DNA of 64,000 bases from Streptomyces sp. JB150 (GTDB lineage Bacteria > Actinomycetota > Actinomycetes > Streptomycetales > Streptomycetaceae), in assembly GCF_011193355.1 (NCBI RefSeq), contig NZ_CP049780.1, forward strand, positions 1-64,000, in the 5' to 3' direction. The position numbers were made by a program, and so were the translations under genes. The notes under the pieces were generated by a model, which made no database searches, was not told the origin of the DNA, and was given only the letters and a program-made list of their open reading frames with translations. Each line of letters opens with the position of its first letter. The first letter of the stretch is position 1. Below are positions 43,059 through 51,743 of this stretch, piece by piece.

Positions 43059-44063
43059 TCAGGACGCCACCGGCTCCGGCCGCTGCCGCGGCGCCAATTC
43101 GCCCAGCAGCGCCGCGAGCCGGCGCGGGTCTCCGGTGGAGCGGGTGCCGACCTCCCCGAGCGTGCGGCGGGCCAGCCCGCTGAGCACCCGGCCGGGCCCG
43201 ATCTCGGTGTAGGCGTCCACCGGATGCCGGGCGGCCGTGCGCAGCACCTGAACCCAGCGCACCGGCCCGGTGAGCTGACGCCGCAACAGCCGCCGCGCCT
43301 CCTCACCGGTGGTGACATAGCCGCCGGTGACCGAACTGATCACCGGCAGGACGGGATCGGCGAACCGGTGGGCGGCGAGCGCCTCGGTGAACTCCTCCTC
43401 CACCGCCGACATCAGCGAGCAGTGGAACGGCGCCCCCACGTCCAGCGTCACCACCTGGTCGGCGCCGGCGGCCAGCGCCGCCTTGCCGGCCACCTCGACA
43501 GCGTCCGCGTGACCCGAGACGACCGTCTGCAGCGGCTCGTTGTAGTTGGCGACCTGCACCAGCCCCAGCCCCAGGGCCTGGGCGCTGTCGCAGACGGCCG
43601 CCACCTCCTGCGCGGCGAGACCGAGCACGGCCGCCATCGCGCCGGGCACCTCGCGCGCCACCTCACCCATCAGCCGGCCGCGCAGCCGCACCAGCTGGAG
43701 CGCCGACTCCAGGGACAGCACGCCGGCGGCCACCAGCGCCGCGAACTCACCCAGACTGTGGCCCGCGGCCGCCGCCGGCCGGTAGCCGGCCGACCGCAGC
43801 ACCTCCCACACGGCGAGACTGGTGGTGACGATCGCGGGCTGGGTGATCTCGGTGCGGGCGAGCTCCCCGGCGGTACCGCTCACACAGATCCGCGACAGCG
43901 GCAGGCCCAGGATCTCGTCGGCCCGCGCGAACACCCCCCGCGCCGGGGCGTGGGCGTCCAGCAGGTGCCGGGCCATGCCCGCCCGCTGCGATCCCTGCCC
44001 GGGAAACATGGCCAGACAGCCGGTCGTCGTACCACCGCTGCCAGACCCGGTCCAACCGGTCAT
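43059..44063 (-). CDS. Malonyl-CoA:ACP transacylase (FabD-like)
   Basis: A 334-aa acyltransferase. AMFPGQGSQRAGMARHLL at the start, the nucleophile motif AAGHSLGEFAAL near residue 100, QVANYNEP near 175, and APFHCSLM with the catalytic His near 208 are all present. It loads malonyl units onto the ACP. A cluster-encoded MCAT is unusual for aromatic type II PKSs, which borrow FabD, but fits self-contained highly reducing systems. Its ATG overlaps the stop of the carboxylase epsilon gene by 1 bp. Confidence 0.94.
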   Translation of the reverse strand: MTGWTGSGSGGTTTGCLAMFPGQGSQRAGMARHLLDAHAPARGVFARADEILGLPLSRICVSGTAGELARTEITQPAIVTTSLAVWEVLRSAGYRPAAAAGHSLGEFAALVAAGVLSLESALQLVRLRGRLMGEVAREVPGAMAAVLGLAAQEVAAVCDSAQALGLGLVQVANYNEPLQTVVSGHADAVEVAGKAALAAGADQVVTLDVGAPFHCSLMSAVEEEFTEALAAHRFADPVLPVISSVTGGYVTTGEEARRLLRRQLTGPVRWVQVLRTAARHPVDAYTEIGPGRVLSGLARRTLGEVGTRSTGDPRRLAALLGELAPRQRPEPVAS

Positions 44064-44311
44064 CAGCCCGTCCTCTCGTCGGTTCGTGCGCCGGAGCGCT
44101 GCCAGCCGGCCGCGTCCGGTGCGACGGCGGGCTCCAGGCGCTGCCAGCCGCCCGGCCGCCCCCAGCCGCGCCGCCCGGCCGGCGGCGCCGCGTCGGGCTG
44201 CGCCTCACCCACGGCGCGCAGCGCGGCGAACACGGCCAGCAGCCCGGCGAGTTCCTCCGGTGTGGGATCTCCCCGCACCACCCTGAGCACCGCGGCCCCA
44301 ATCGCGCTCAC
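44063..44311 (-). CDS. Acyl-CoA carboxylase epsilon subunit
   Basis: An 82-aa protein with the AccE/PccE signature VLRVVRGDPTPEELAGLLAV, followed by a Pro/Gly/Trp-rich tail with two WQR segments. In actinobacteria these subunits stabilise the beta-alpha carboxylase complex. It begins with GTG overlapping the beta-subunit stop by 4 bp and is coupled to the malonyl transferase. Its presence beside the beta subunit supports malonyl-CoA (or methylmalonyl-CoA) supply for this cluster. Confidence 0.88.
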   Translation of the reverse strand: MSAIGAAVLRVVRGDPTPEELAGLLAVFAALRAVGEAQPDAAPPAGRRGWGRPGGWQRLEPAVAPDAAGWQRSGARTDERTG

Positions 44312-45945
44312 AGCGGCTCGTTCCCGTGCTTGCGCACGGGCTGCCGGGCCCGCTTGGTGCGCAGCATCTCCAGCGACCTGATCAGCACCCGCCGCGTGTC
44401 CGCCGGATCGATCACGTCGTCGACGTGCCCGCGCTGCGCGGCCACGAAGGGATTCATCAGCTGCTCGGTGTACTCGGCGATCAGCTCCCGGCGCAGCTTC
44501 TCCGGCTCCGCCGCCGCCCGCAGCTGCCTGCGGAAGATGATGTTGGCCGCCCCGTCCGCGCCCATCACGGCCGTCTGGTTGGACGGCCAGGCGAACGACA
44601 GGTCCGAGCCGATCGACTTGGAGTCCATCACGATGTACGCGCCGCCGAACGCCTTGCGCAGGATGACCTGCACCCGCGGCACGGTCGCCTCACAGTAGGC
44701 GTACAGCAGCTTCGCGCCGCGCCGGATGATCGCGTTGTGCTCCTGGTCGGTGCCGGGCATGAACCCCGGCACGTCCACCAGCGTCACCAGCGGAATGTTG
44801 AACGCGTCGCAGGTGCGCACGAACCGGGCGGCCTTCTCCGAGGAGTCGATGTCCAGCACCCCCGCCATCGCGGCGGGCTGGTTGCCCACGATGCCCACCG
44901 GATGACCGTCCAGCCGGGCCAGCACACACACGATGTTGGGCGCCCACCCCTCCTGGATCTCCAGGTAGTCGCCGTCGTCGACGATGTGGTCGATGACCGT
45001 CCTGATGTCGTACGGTGTGCGGTCGTCGACCGGCACCAGCCGCAGCAGCTCCTCGCACCGCCGGTTTGGATCGTCCAGCGGCCTGCTGTACGGCGCCGTC
45101 TCGGCGTTGTTCGACGGCAGATACGACAGCAGCTCGCGCACGCCCTCGAAGCAGGACTCCTCGTCCGCGGCCACGAAACTCGCCACCCCGGTACGGGTGC
45201 CGTGCGTGTACGCGCCGCCCAGCTCCTCCTGCGTGACCTTCTCGCCGGTCACCGCCTGCACCACGTCCGGCCCGGTGATGAACATGTTGGCCATGCCCTC
45301 GACCATGAACGTGAAGTCGGTCAGCGCCGGCGAGTAGACGGCGCCGCCCGCGCACGAGCCGAGCACGACACTGATCTGCGGCACCACACCCGAGGCCCGC
45401 ACGTTACGCGCGAACAGCTTGCCGAACCCGGCCAGCGCGTCGATGCCCTCCTGGATCCGGGCGCCGCCGCCGTCGTTGAGACCGATGACCGGGGCACCGA
45501 CGGAGTCGGCGAAGTCGAGCAGCTGGTGGATCTTCGCGGCGAACGTCGCACCGAGCGCCCCGCCGCGCACCCGGGCGTCATGCGCGAAGACGAAGACCGT
45601 ACGGCCGTCGACCTCACCCCAGCCCGTGATCACACCGTCGCCCTCGGGATGCGAGTCCTCCATGCCGAAGCCCACCGCACGGTGCTCGGCGAACAGCCCC
45701 AGCTCGGTGAACGTGCCCGGGTCGAGCAGCATCTCGATGCGCTGGCGGGCCAGCAGCTTGCCCTTGGAGAGGTGACGGGTCTCGGCGTCCGGGTCGTGCC
45801 CGAAGTGGGCCTGCGCCCTGCGGGTGGTGAGCTCGCTGGCCAGTTCGGCCATCGTGGGTGCGCGCGCCGGTGCCGGCGGCCGCAGTTCCGTGTCGGTCCT
45901 GCCGAGGTCCGGCAGTACGGCCTGGGGAGTGTCCGGAGGCGTCAT
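44308..45945 (-). CDS. Acyl-CoA carboxylase beta subunit (carboxyltransferase)
   Basis: A 545-aa carboxyltransferase of the AccB/PccB type. It shows LSKGKLLARQRIEMLLDPGTF at the start, the acyl-CoA oxyanion motif LNDGGGARIQEG near residue 155, CAGGAVYSPAL near 200, and the biotin-side oxyanion segment FGGAYIVMDSKSIGSD near 440. Length matches the family. AAGGAGTGAG precedes the ATG. The biotin carrier/carboxylase alpha subunit is not in the window and is probably the shared housekeeping one. It is the first gene of the long minus-strand polyketide operon, behind twin operator copy B. Confidence 0.95.
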   Translation of the reverse strand: MTPPDTPQAVLPDLGRTDTELRPPAPARAPTMAELASELTTRRAQAHFGHDPDAETRHLSKGKLLARQRIEMLLDPGTFTELGLFAEHRAVGFGMEDSHPEGDGVITGWGEVDGRTVFVFAHDARVRGGALGATFAAKIHQLLDFADSVGAPVIGLNDGGGARIQEGIDALAGFGKLFARNVRASGVVPQISVVLGSCAGGAVYSPALTDFTFMVEGMANMFITGPDVVQAVTGEKVTQEELGGAYTHGTRTGVASFVAADEESCFEGVRELLSYLPSNNAETAPYSRPLDDPNRRCEELLRLVPVDDRTPYDIRTVIDHIVDDGDYLEIQEGWAPNIVCVLARLDGHPVGIVGNQPAAMAGVLDIDSSEKAARFVRTCDAFNIPLVTLVDVPGFMPGTDQEHNAIIRRGAKLLYAYCEATVPRVQVILRKAFGGAYIVMDSKSIGSDLSFAWPSNQTAVMGADGAANIIFRRQLRAAAEPEKLRRELIAEYTEQLMNPFVAAQRGHVDDVIDPADTRRVLIRSLEMLRTKRARQPVRKHGNEPL

Positions 45946-46010
45946 GACGGTCTCACTCCTTCCTGCCCTCTCGCTTCAAGTGGCTTCGCCCATGACTCTC
46001 CGGCACCCCC

Positions 46011-46050
46011 ATGGGCGCGGGACTGGAGGGCTTCTTGACCGCGGGTGTAT
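46011..46050 (-). promoter_or_regulatory. Twin operator, copy B
   Basis: It is 36/40 identical to 11005-11044. CTGGA (46023) and CTTGA (46034) keep the 11-bp phase. It lies 66 bp before the carboxylase beta gene, the head of the polyketide operon. No plus-strand gene starts to its right for more than 3 kb, which supports leftward activity. The rest of the 402-bp gap (45946-46347) holds no gene. Confidence 0.68.
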
Positions 46051-46347
46051 TCCCAGGTCGCACCCGCCGAGCAGGCCCGCCGCGGCCCCCGCCCGCACGG
46101 CCGCGCCCCCCCCCGCGCCACACCGGGCACGCACACCCACGGTCACCGCCCGCGAGGCCGGCCCGCATCCGGCGACAACCGCCGCCGGCACCCAGGCTCC
46201 GGGCAGCCCGCCACCGCCGGCGGGACCGGCACGCCACGACCCCGGCCGGACGACGGCGGCAAGAAGACGGTCACGCGGGCGGCGGCGTGCACACCGGCAC
46301 GTTCACCGGACCTTTGCGGGCCCGCACCCGGCCGTGTGCCGGCCGCC

Positions 46348-48258
46348 TCACGACGACAGCTGCACCGCGTCACCGAGCGCGCCCGCCCGGTCCGAACCCA
46401 GCTCCTGCGCGAAAGCGCGCTGCAGCCCGTCCAGGCGGTAACGCGTGGGAAGATCACCCACCGCGGGCGCGGCCACGCTCAGGAAATGCGCCTCCACCAG
46501 CTGCTCGCAGGCGTCCTCCACGGTCGCGAAGTCCTTGCCCAGCACCGGACAGGCCAGATGGGCGTCGAACTCGGCCGCCGGCAGATGCGCCAGGCACCGC
46601 AGCGCCTCACGGGCGTCCTCGGGCAGCGCGTTGTACGACACCGCGAAACTGGCCCGCACACTCAGCGAGCTGTGCGCCAGCTCGTCCAGCCGCCGCCCCT
46701 CGTCGCTCAGCCGCTCCGCGTACCGGCTCAGCGACCAGTGCGGACGGGTGTTCAGCCGCACCGCCGCGGCCCGCAGGGCCAGCGGCAGCCCACCGCAGTA
46801 CCGCGCGATCGCGGCCGCCGCGGCCGGCTCCCGGCTGACCCGCTCCGCACCCAGCATCCGGGCCAGCAGCCGCACACTGTGACTGTGCGGCAGATCCGGC
46901 AGCTGCAGCACCCGCGCACCCAGCGGCGTACTGAGCCGCCCCCGGCTCGTGATCAGCACCGCGGTGTCCGCACTGCCCGGCAGCAGCGGCTGCACCTGCG
47001 CGTCGTCGACCGCGTCGTCGAGCGTGAGCAGCAGCTGACGCCCCGCCAGCGCGAGCCGGTACACCTCGGCCCGCTCGTCCGGATCGGCCGGCAGCCGGTC
47101 GGGATCCGTCCCCAGCACCCGCAGCAGCCGGCCCAGCACCGCGTGCGGATCCGCCGGCCGGGCACCGCTGCCGCGCAGCGCCGCGTACAGCTGCCCGTCG
47201 GGGAAGGCCGACCGCAGCCGGTGCCCCAGCCGCACGGCCAGCGCGGTCTTGCCGACACCGCCACCGCCGACCAGCACCACCGCGGGCGGCTGCGCACCAG
47301 TGGGCTGCGTCAGCGACCGCTGCACCACCTCCATCTCCCGCGCCCGCCCCGTGAAGTCCGGCAGGTCCAGCGGCAGCATCTGCGGAACTGGCGGAACCTG
47401 CACGGCGGGCGCAGCGGACCGGGCGGGAGCCGTGACCTGGAACGTGCCCACGCCGTGCGTGACCGCCCCGTGCGGCTCGCCGCCCCCGCGCTCCGGCGGC
47501 GGCGCGGGATCGGCCTCCTCACCGCGCAAAATCGTTTCGTACAGCCGCTGAAGCCGCCGCGACGGATCCGTGCCCAGCTCCTTGGCGATCAGCCGGCGCA
47601 TCGACTGGTAGTACTCCAGCGCGTCGACGCTGCGCCCCTCCAGATACAGCGCGAGCATCAAACGCTCACACAGCTGCTCGGAGAGCGGATCGGTCAGCAG
47701 CGCCGCCCGCAGCTCCGCGAGGACGGCACCGGGACGCTCCAGCCGGATCTCGGCGTCCGCCCACTGACTGAGCGCCTCATGGTGCAGCTGCCGCAGCGTC
47801 TCCCGCAGCCGCGCCGCCCAGTCGCTCTGCATACCGCCGAGCGCGTCCCCCCGCCACATGTGCAACGCCTGCTGCAGCAGCGCGCTGCGCTCCTGGTCAC
47901 CCAGCCCCTCACGCTGCGCGCTCTTGAGCAGCCGGCGAAACCGCACCAGGTCCACCGACCCCGGATCGGCCGAAATCCGGTAACCGGCGGGCGTGCGCAC
48001 CAGCCCGATCGGCTCACCCGGCCCCGCCGACGCCCGGGCCAGCGCCCGCCGCAGTCGCGTGATGTAGGTGTGCACGACATTGCGGACCCCCGCGGGCGGC
48101 CGGTCCCCCCACACACGGTCGACGAGGGACTCCAACGGCACCGGACGTTCCGGATCGACCAGCAGGACACCGAGGATGCTGCGTTGCCGCGCGGGGCCGA
48201 GATCGGCCAGGGCGTTGCCTGTCCAGAGTTCTATCGATCCTAATATCCGGAGCTCCAT
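46348..48258 (-). CDS. AfsR-like SARP with NB-ARC domain
   Basis: A 636-aa regulator. A SARP winged helix (1-95, LRILGSIELWTGNALADLGPA), a BTAD domain (about 100-245) and an NB-ARC ATPase (about 285-600) follow in order, with P-loop VGGGGVGKTALAVRLG and Walker B-like LLLTLDDAVDD. Unlike full AfsR proteins (about 990 aa) it lacks the C-terminal TPR sensor region. It therefore may respond to nucleotide state or a protein partner only. It is divergent in size and sequence from the 277-aa SARP at 29.2 kb, so a two-level regulatory cascade is likely. It marks the right end of the cluster. Confidence 0.93.
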   Translation of the reverse strand: MELRILGSIELWTGNALADLGPARQRSILGVLLVDPERPVPLESLVDRVWGDRPPAGVRNVVHTYITRLRRALARASAGPGEPIGLVRTPAGYRISADPGSVDLVRFRRLLKSAQREGLGDQERSALLQQALHMWRGDALGGMQSDWAARLRETLRQLHHEALSQWADAEIRLERPGAVLAELRAALLTDPLSEQLCERLMLALYLEGRSVDALEYYQSMRRLIAKELGTDPSRRLQRLYETILRGEEADPAPPPERGGGEPHGAVTHGVGTFQVTAPARSAAPAVQVPPVPQMLPLDLPDFTGRAREMEVVQRSLTQPTGAQPPAVVLVGGGGVGKTALAVRLGHRLRSAFPDGQLYAALRGSGARPADPHAVLGRLLRVLGTDPDRLPADPDERAEVYRLALAGRQLLLTLDDAVDDAQVQPLLPGSADTAVLITSRGRLSTPLGARVLQLPDLPHSHSVRLLARMLGAERVSREPAAAAAIARYCGGLPLALRAAAVRLNTRPHWSLSRYAERLSDEGRRLDELAHSSLSVRASFAVSYNALPEDAREALRCLAHLPAAEFDAHLACPVLGKDFATVEDACEQLVEAHFLSVAAPAVGDLPTRYRLDGLQRAFAQELGSDRAGALGDAVQLSS

Positions 48259-48591
48259 CGAAGATCACCCGTTCCCCGTTCCCCTTCAGTGTCCGGAAAC
48301 TAACTCCCGCCGGTGCAGCGCCCCTTGATTTCCGCTCTGCCGCACCGCCCCCGCCCCGCACACACCTGACACCCCCGCTCCAACAGGCAACTCCACGACG
48401 CCGGGCCACCGGCGCCGCGTCCCGCGCCCGAACCCCCACGCCGCCCCCCGCACCGCCACCGGCCCCCCGCGCCGCGCCAGGGGACCGGCACGCCCGATGG
48501 CGCATTCCCGTACCGCCCCGGCCGCCCGCACACCAGGGCGGGGGCCGGCGGGCCACCACCCGCCGGCCCCCGGCCGCCAAAAAAAGGGCCC
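48259..48591. other. Intergenic stretch upstream of the large SARP
   Basis: This 333-bp GC-rich gap holds no supported gene. It should carry the promoter of the large SARP. I see no clear -10/-35 pair or 11-bp-phased repeat. Confidence 0.5.
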
Positions 48592-48963
48592 TCAGCAGCC
48601 CATGGCCCACCGGTGGGAGTCACCGCGGTCGTTGGCGACACCGTTCCAGTGGACCTCCTGACCGGGGGCGAGACAGATGGTCATGTCACCGCCCTGCCAG
48701 GCGTCTTCGTAGACCTGGACGAAGGCGGGGACACCCGGGCCCTCGATGCCGTGGTTGGCCCAGGAGGAGTCGGCGTCGGCGATGTGGCCCTCCCACCAGC
48801 CGTCGTCACCGGACCAGTTCGCCCGCTGGCCCTGATAGTCGGAGTGCTCCCAGGCGCAGAAATGGCCGCTGGGGCAGTCGGCGGCCGAGGCCGTGGCGGT
48901 GGTGGCCAGCGGAGAGCCGGCGGCCAGCAGCAGCGCGGCGGCCAGGAGGGCGGGCTTCTTCAT
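48592..48963 (-). CDS. Secreted peptidase-inhibitor I36-like protein
   Basis: A 123-aa exported protein. A signal peptide (1-28, ending ATASA) precedes a beta/gamma-crystallin-like I36 region: CPSGHFCAWEHSDYQGQRANWSGDD, then SSWANHG and VQVYEDAWQGGDMTICL. Four cysteines likely form two disulfides. To my knowledge relatives are small extracellular protease inhibitors or structural proteins. Its ATG overlaps the stop of the upstream lipoprotein gene by 4 bp. It is not obviously part of the biosynthetic cluster. Confidence 0.85.
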   Translation of the reverse strand: MKKPALLAAALLLAAGSPLATTATASAADCPSGHFCAWEHSDYQGQRANWSGDDGWWEGHIADADSSWANHGIEGPGVPAFVQVYEDAWQGGDMTICLAPGQEVHWNGVANDRGDSHRWAMGC

Positions 48964-49451
48964 CGTGCGGTGCCTTTCTCGTGTGCGGACTCGAGGATGG
49001 CCTGGGCGGTGCGGACGGCATGTGCCCGCATCTCCCGGTAGGCGGTCCGTTCGCCTTCCCGGGCCCTGCTCTTGAGGTTGTTGACGAGGGTCGAGGCGCG
49101 GAACCAGCGCTCCTGGTCGCCGTACAGGCGCTGCTGGGCGCGCGCCAGGCAGCCGTCGGAGTGCTGGCGGACCTCGGGCCCGCCGGGCAGCGTCAGGGAC
49201 AGCTCGGCCCGTCCCGACCCGAACAACGCGTCACTGACCCGGCGCTGCTCCCCGTCGCCGGACGGACGCTGGTGAGGGCGCGGCGGGGTGAGCCCCTGAC
49301 GGATCAGACAGCGGTCGGTGAGCAGCAACTGGGCGGCCCTGACCGTGTCGTCGTCACTCGGCGACGGGGGTACGGGGCGTGTGCAGGCGGCCACCGCACA
49401 CCACGGGAGAAGGAGCGCGAGGGCCAGCGCGCGGCGCGGATACGTGGACAT
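48960..49451 (-). CDS. Putative lipoprotein of unknown function
   Basis: A 163-aa protein with a signal peptide and lipobox (LLPWCAVAAC, with Cys at about residue 23). The mature part is rich in Arg, with CLIRQGLTPP, FGSGRAELSLTLPGG and a helical C-terminus (YREMRAHAVRTAQAILES). I do not recognise a domain. It is translationally coupled to the I36-like gene, so both probably act at the cell surface. Confidence 0.7.
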   Translation of the reverse strand: MSTYPRRALALALLLPWCAVAACTRPVPPSPSDDDTVRAAQLLLTDRCLIRQGLTPPRPHQRPSGDGEQRRVSDALFGSGRAELSLTLPGGPEVRQHSDGCLARAQQRLYGDQERWFRASTLVNNLKSRAREGERTAYREMRAHAVRTAQAILESAHEKGTAR

Positions 49452-49781
49452 GGAAGCGGCTCAGCCCGTCCGCCGGCCCGTCACGCCGCCGGACATCCCG
49501 GACAGCACAGGGACGATCTTTCGCATGATCGGCTCAACGGTCGCGGCGGGCCGGAAGGACACGGCGCGGGCCGGCCGTTCACTCCGGAGAGCGGCGCCCG
49601 GGAGCCGCCACCCGGCGCGCGGACACCACCCGGGCAACGGACTGCGACGGCGCGGCGTGCTGACGGGGTGTGAGCCGGACCGGGGGGAGGTGACGGCTGG
49701 GGGAGGCGGCGGCTGGGGGCGGCGGCCGGGGGAGCGGACCCTTCGTCCTCCAGCACGCCGGGGCGCTCGTAGGATGCCGCA
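49452..49781. other. Divergent intergenic stretch
   Basis: 330 bp between the minus-strand lipoprotein gene and the plus-strand small membrane protein gene. No gene is supported; both promoters must lie here, but none can be assigned with confidence. Confidence 0.4.
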
Positions 49782-50084
49782 ATGCCCAAGCCCTTACCCT
49801 CAAGCCGCCGCACGTGGGTGGCCGCGTGGGCGGTCCTGTGCGTGGCCGGCACGGCCGCCACCGCCGCCCTGAACGCCTCCCCGGCACCCGGTCCGCGCCC
49901 CGGCACCTCCCACGAGCCTGTCAGCGCCGAGTGCGCCGCCTACATCGCGGCCGTCGAAAGGGAGCTGGCCAAGGCCGCCGAGCGGACAGGGGAGGAGGGC
50001 GGCGTGCTGGCCTTCACGCGCGTCCGCACCGGCGCGGAGGACTGCGACGACGAGCTGCGCGACCACTTGGACGGCTACCGGTGA
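49782..50084 (+). CDS. Small membrane-anchored or secreted protein
   Basis: A 100-aa protein with one N-terminal hydrophobic segment (WVAAWAVLCVAGTAATAAL, residues 12-30) after a basic start, then an acidic extracytoplasmic part with two Cys (AECAAY, AEDCDDEL) that could form a disulfide. No family is recognised. It is followed at once by another small exported protein (GTGA overlap). Confidence 0.6.
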   Translation: MPKPLPSSRRTWVAAWAVLCVAGTAATAALNASPAPGPRPGTSHEPVSAECAAYIAAVERELAKAAERTGEEGGVLAFTRVRTGAEDCDDELRDHLDGYR

Positions 50085-50269
50085 ACCGCGCCGCGGGGAC
50101 TGCCTTGGCGGCGGCGCTGACGTGTGCCGCGGCCGCGGCGCTCATCGCCGTGGACGCCGCGACGACGTCCGAGCCGCGGCCCGCACCGTCGCGGGTGTAC
50201 TCCTCCTGCCTGGCGGCCGACACCCTGCCGGTGCCCGCGGGCGGCGACCCGTGCGACGAGGGCCGCTGA
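50081..50269 (+). CDS. Small exported protein (62 aa)
   Basis: It starts at GTG overlapping the upstream stop. A hydrophobic N-terminus (GTALAAALTCAAAAALIAVDAA) is followed by a short tail with YSSCLAADTLPVPAGGDPCDE. Two Cys in the tail mirror those of the upstream protein, suggesting a paired role. Function is unknown. Confidence 0.55.
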   Translation: MNRAAGTALAAALTCAAAAALIAVDAATTSEPRPAPSRVYSSCLAADTLPVPAGGDPCDEGR

Positions 50270-50291
50270 CGGGGGGCCGGTCACGGCGGTG

Positions 50292-51443
50292 TCATCCCGT
50301 GCGGGCGCACAGCACGCGGTCCACGAGCCCGCGGACGGCCCGCTCGGCGGCGAGCAGCCGCTCCGCCGCCGGTGCCGCTGGCGGCGACGACGACCGAGCG
50401 GCGCCCGTCCGCGGTGAGAGCGGTGCGCACCGTGAACCCCTCCAGGTCGCCTCCGTGGCCCCAGGTGCCGCCGCCGCGGGTCAGCGGCTGCCGCATCTGC
50501 GAGAGCTGGGCGGGAGGCAGCAGGCGCCCGCCGAGCAGGGCGGCGAAGAAACGGTCCACGTCGCGCTCGGTGCTGACCAGGGCAGCGGCCGCGTCCACCT
50601 GCGAGGGGTTCCTGGCCGTGATGTCCGTCCAGCTGTCCGAGCCGGGGAACAGGTGGTAGGTGCGGGCGTACGGCGGCTTCAGGTACGGGTCGTCGCCGAG
50701 GGCGTAGGTGCCGGTCAGGCCGAGCGGGCGGACGACGCGGTCGCCTACCTCCTCGGCCCAGGTCCGCCCGGTGACCTTCTCGATGATCATCCCGGCGAGG
50801 ACGTAGCCGGTGCTGGAATAGTTCCAGTCGGGCTCGCGGTCATCGGCCGGCGCGGGCGGGAAGTCCGGCCGGTGGCGCAGCGCGCCGGCGACCAGCTGCT
50901 CGGGCTCCCAGTGGTCGAACCTCGTGCGCTCGAAGTCGGCCGCGGTGCTCCCGGTGTCCTCCTCGGGGCCGTAGTCGTGCAGGCCGCTGGTGTGCTGCAG
51001 CAGGTTCCTGACGGTGATGAGGCGGCCGTCGTTGCCGTTGCCGCGCACCACCCCCGGCAGCAGGCCCTCGACGGTGTCGTCCAGCGACAGGCGCCCCTCG
51101 GCGACGAGTTGCAGCACCACGGTGGCCACGAACGCCTTGGTGACGCTGCCGACCCTGAACCGCGCCCCGCGCGGCACGGGCCGGCCGGTGCGCCACTGCG
51201 CCTCGCCCGCTCGGGCGTGCACCGTGCGGGCGCCGTCGCGCACCCGCACCGTGATCCCGACGAACCCGCCCTCGGCAAGGACGCGGTCCGTCTCGCGCTG
51301 GAGCTGCCCGGAGGTGAGCGGGCCGGCCGCGGGTGCCGCGTGTGTCGGCCGGCGGACGGCCGCGGCATCCGGCGGAGCGCCGTGGCGGCGACCGCGGCAG
51401 CGAGCACGGCGGCGGTGGCAAGGCGGGCCCGCGCGGTCTTCAT
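50292..51443 (-). pseudogene. Frameshifted serine hydrolase (class C beta-lactamase / DD-peptidase family)
   Basis: The central part has all S12-family motifs: SVTK (SxxK), YSS (YxN) with NYSSTGYVLAGM, and GHGGDLEGF (HxG). The signal peptide (MKTARARLATAAVLAAAV) is in a different frame, joining near 51380, and a convincing C-terminus (AAERLLAAERAVRGLV) lies in yet another frame after about 50360. Two frame changes are therefore needed to read one protein of about 380 aa. It is either a decayed gene or the result of sequence errors in GC-rich runs. The intact enzyme would be extracellular. Confidence 0.75.
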
Positions 51444-51743
51444 GGTTGCCTTCATGCCCGCACACTCTGCCGGGGCGGGCCGCCGCCGCCCATGGCGGCA
51501 GCCTCCGCACCGGCGGTGGGGCCACCCCCAGGACCCACCCACCCACGCCCCGCCGTACGCACCCCTGTACGCCCCGCCGGGCCGGCGCGGCGGGCATCAC
51601 CTTGGAGGCACGCGCCACAACCCCAGCCCTCCCCAATCCCCAGCCCCGAGCCCTCGAGCCCTCAGCCCCCGAGTCCCCGAGCCTCGGCCCGCAGGCCAAC
51701 CTTCCGGCGGCTGACGCGTCTTACCCGACAGGGGGTGGCAGGC

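Noticed and set aside
46011-46838. Plus-strand open frame starting at twin operator copy B
   Set aside because: Low-complexity Pro/Arg reading antisense to the large SARP, with no ribosome site. The operator is better read toward the carboxylase operon.
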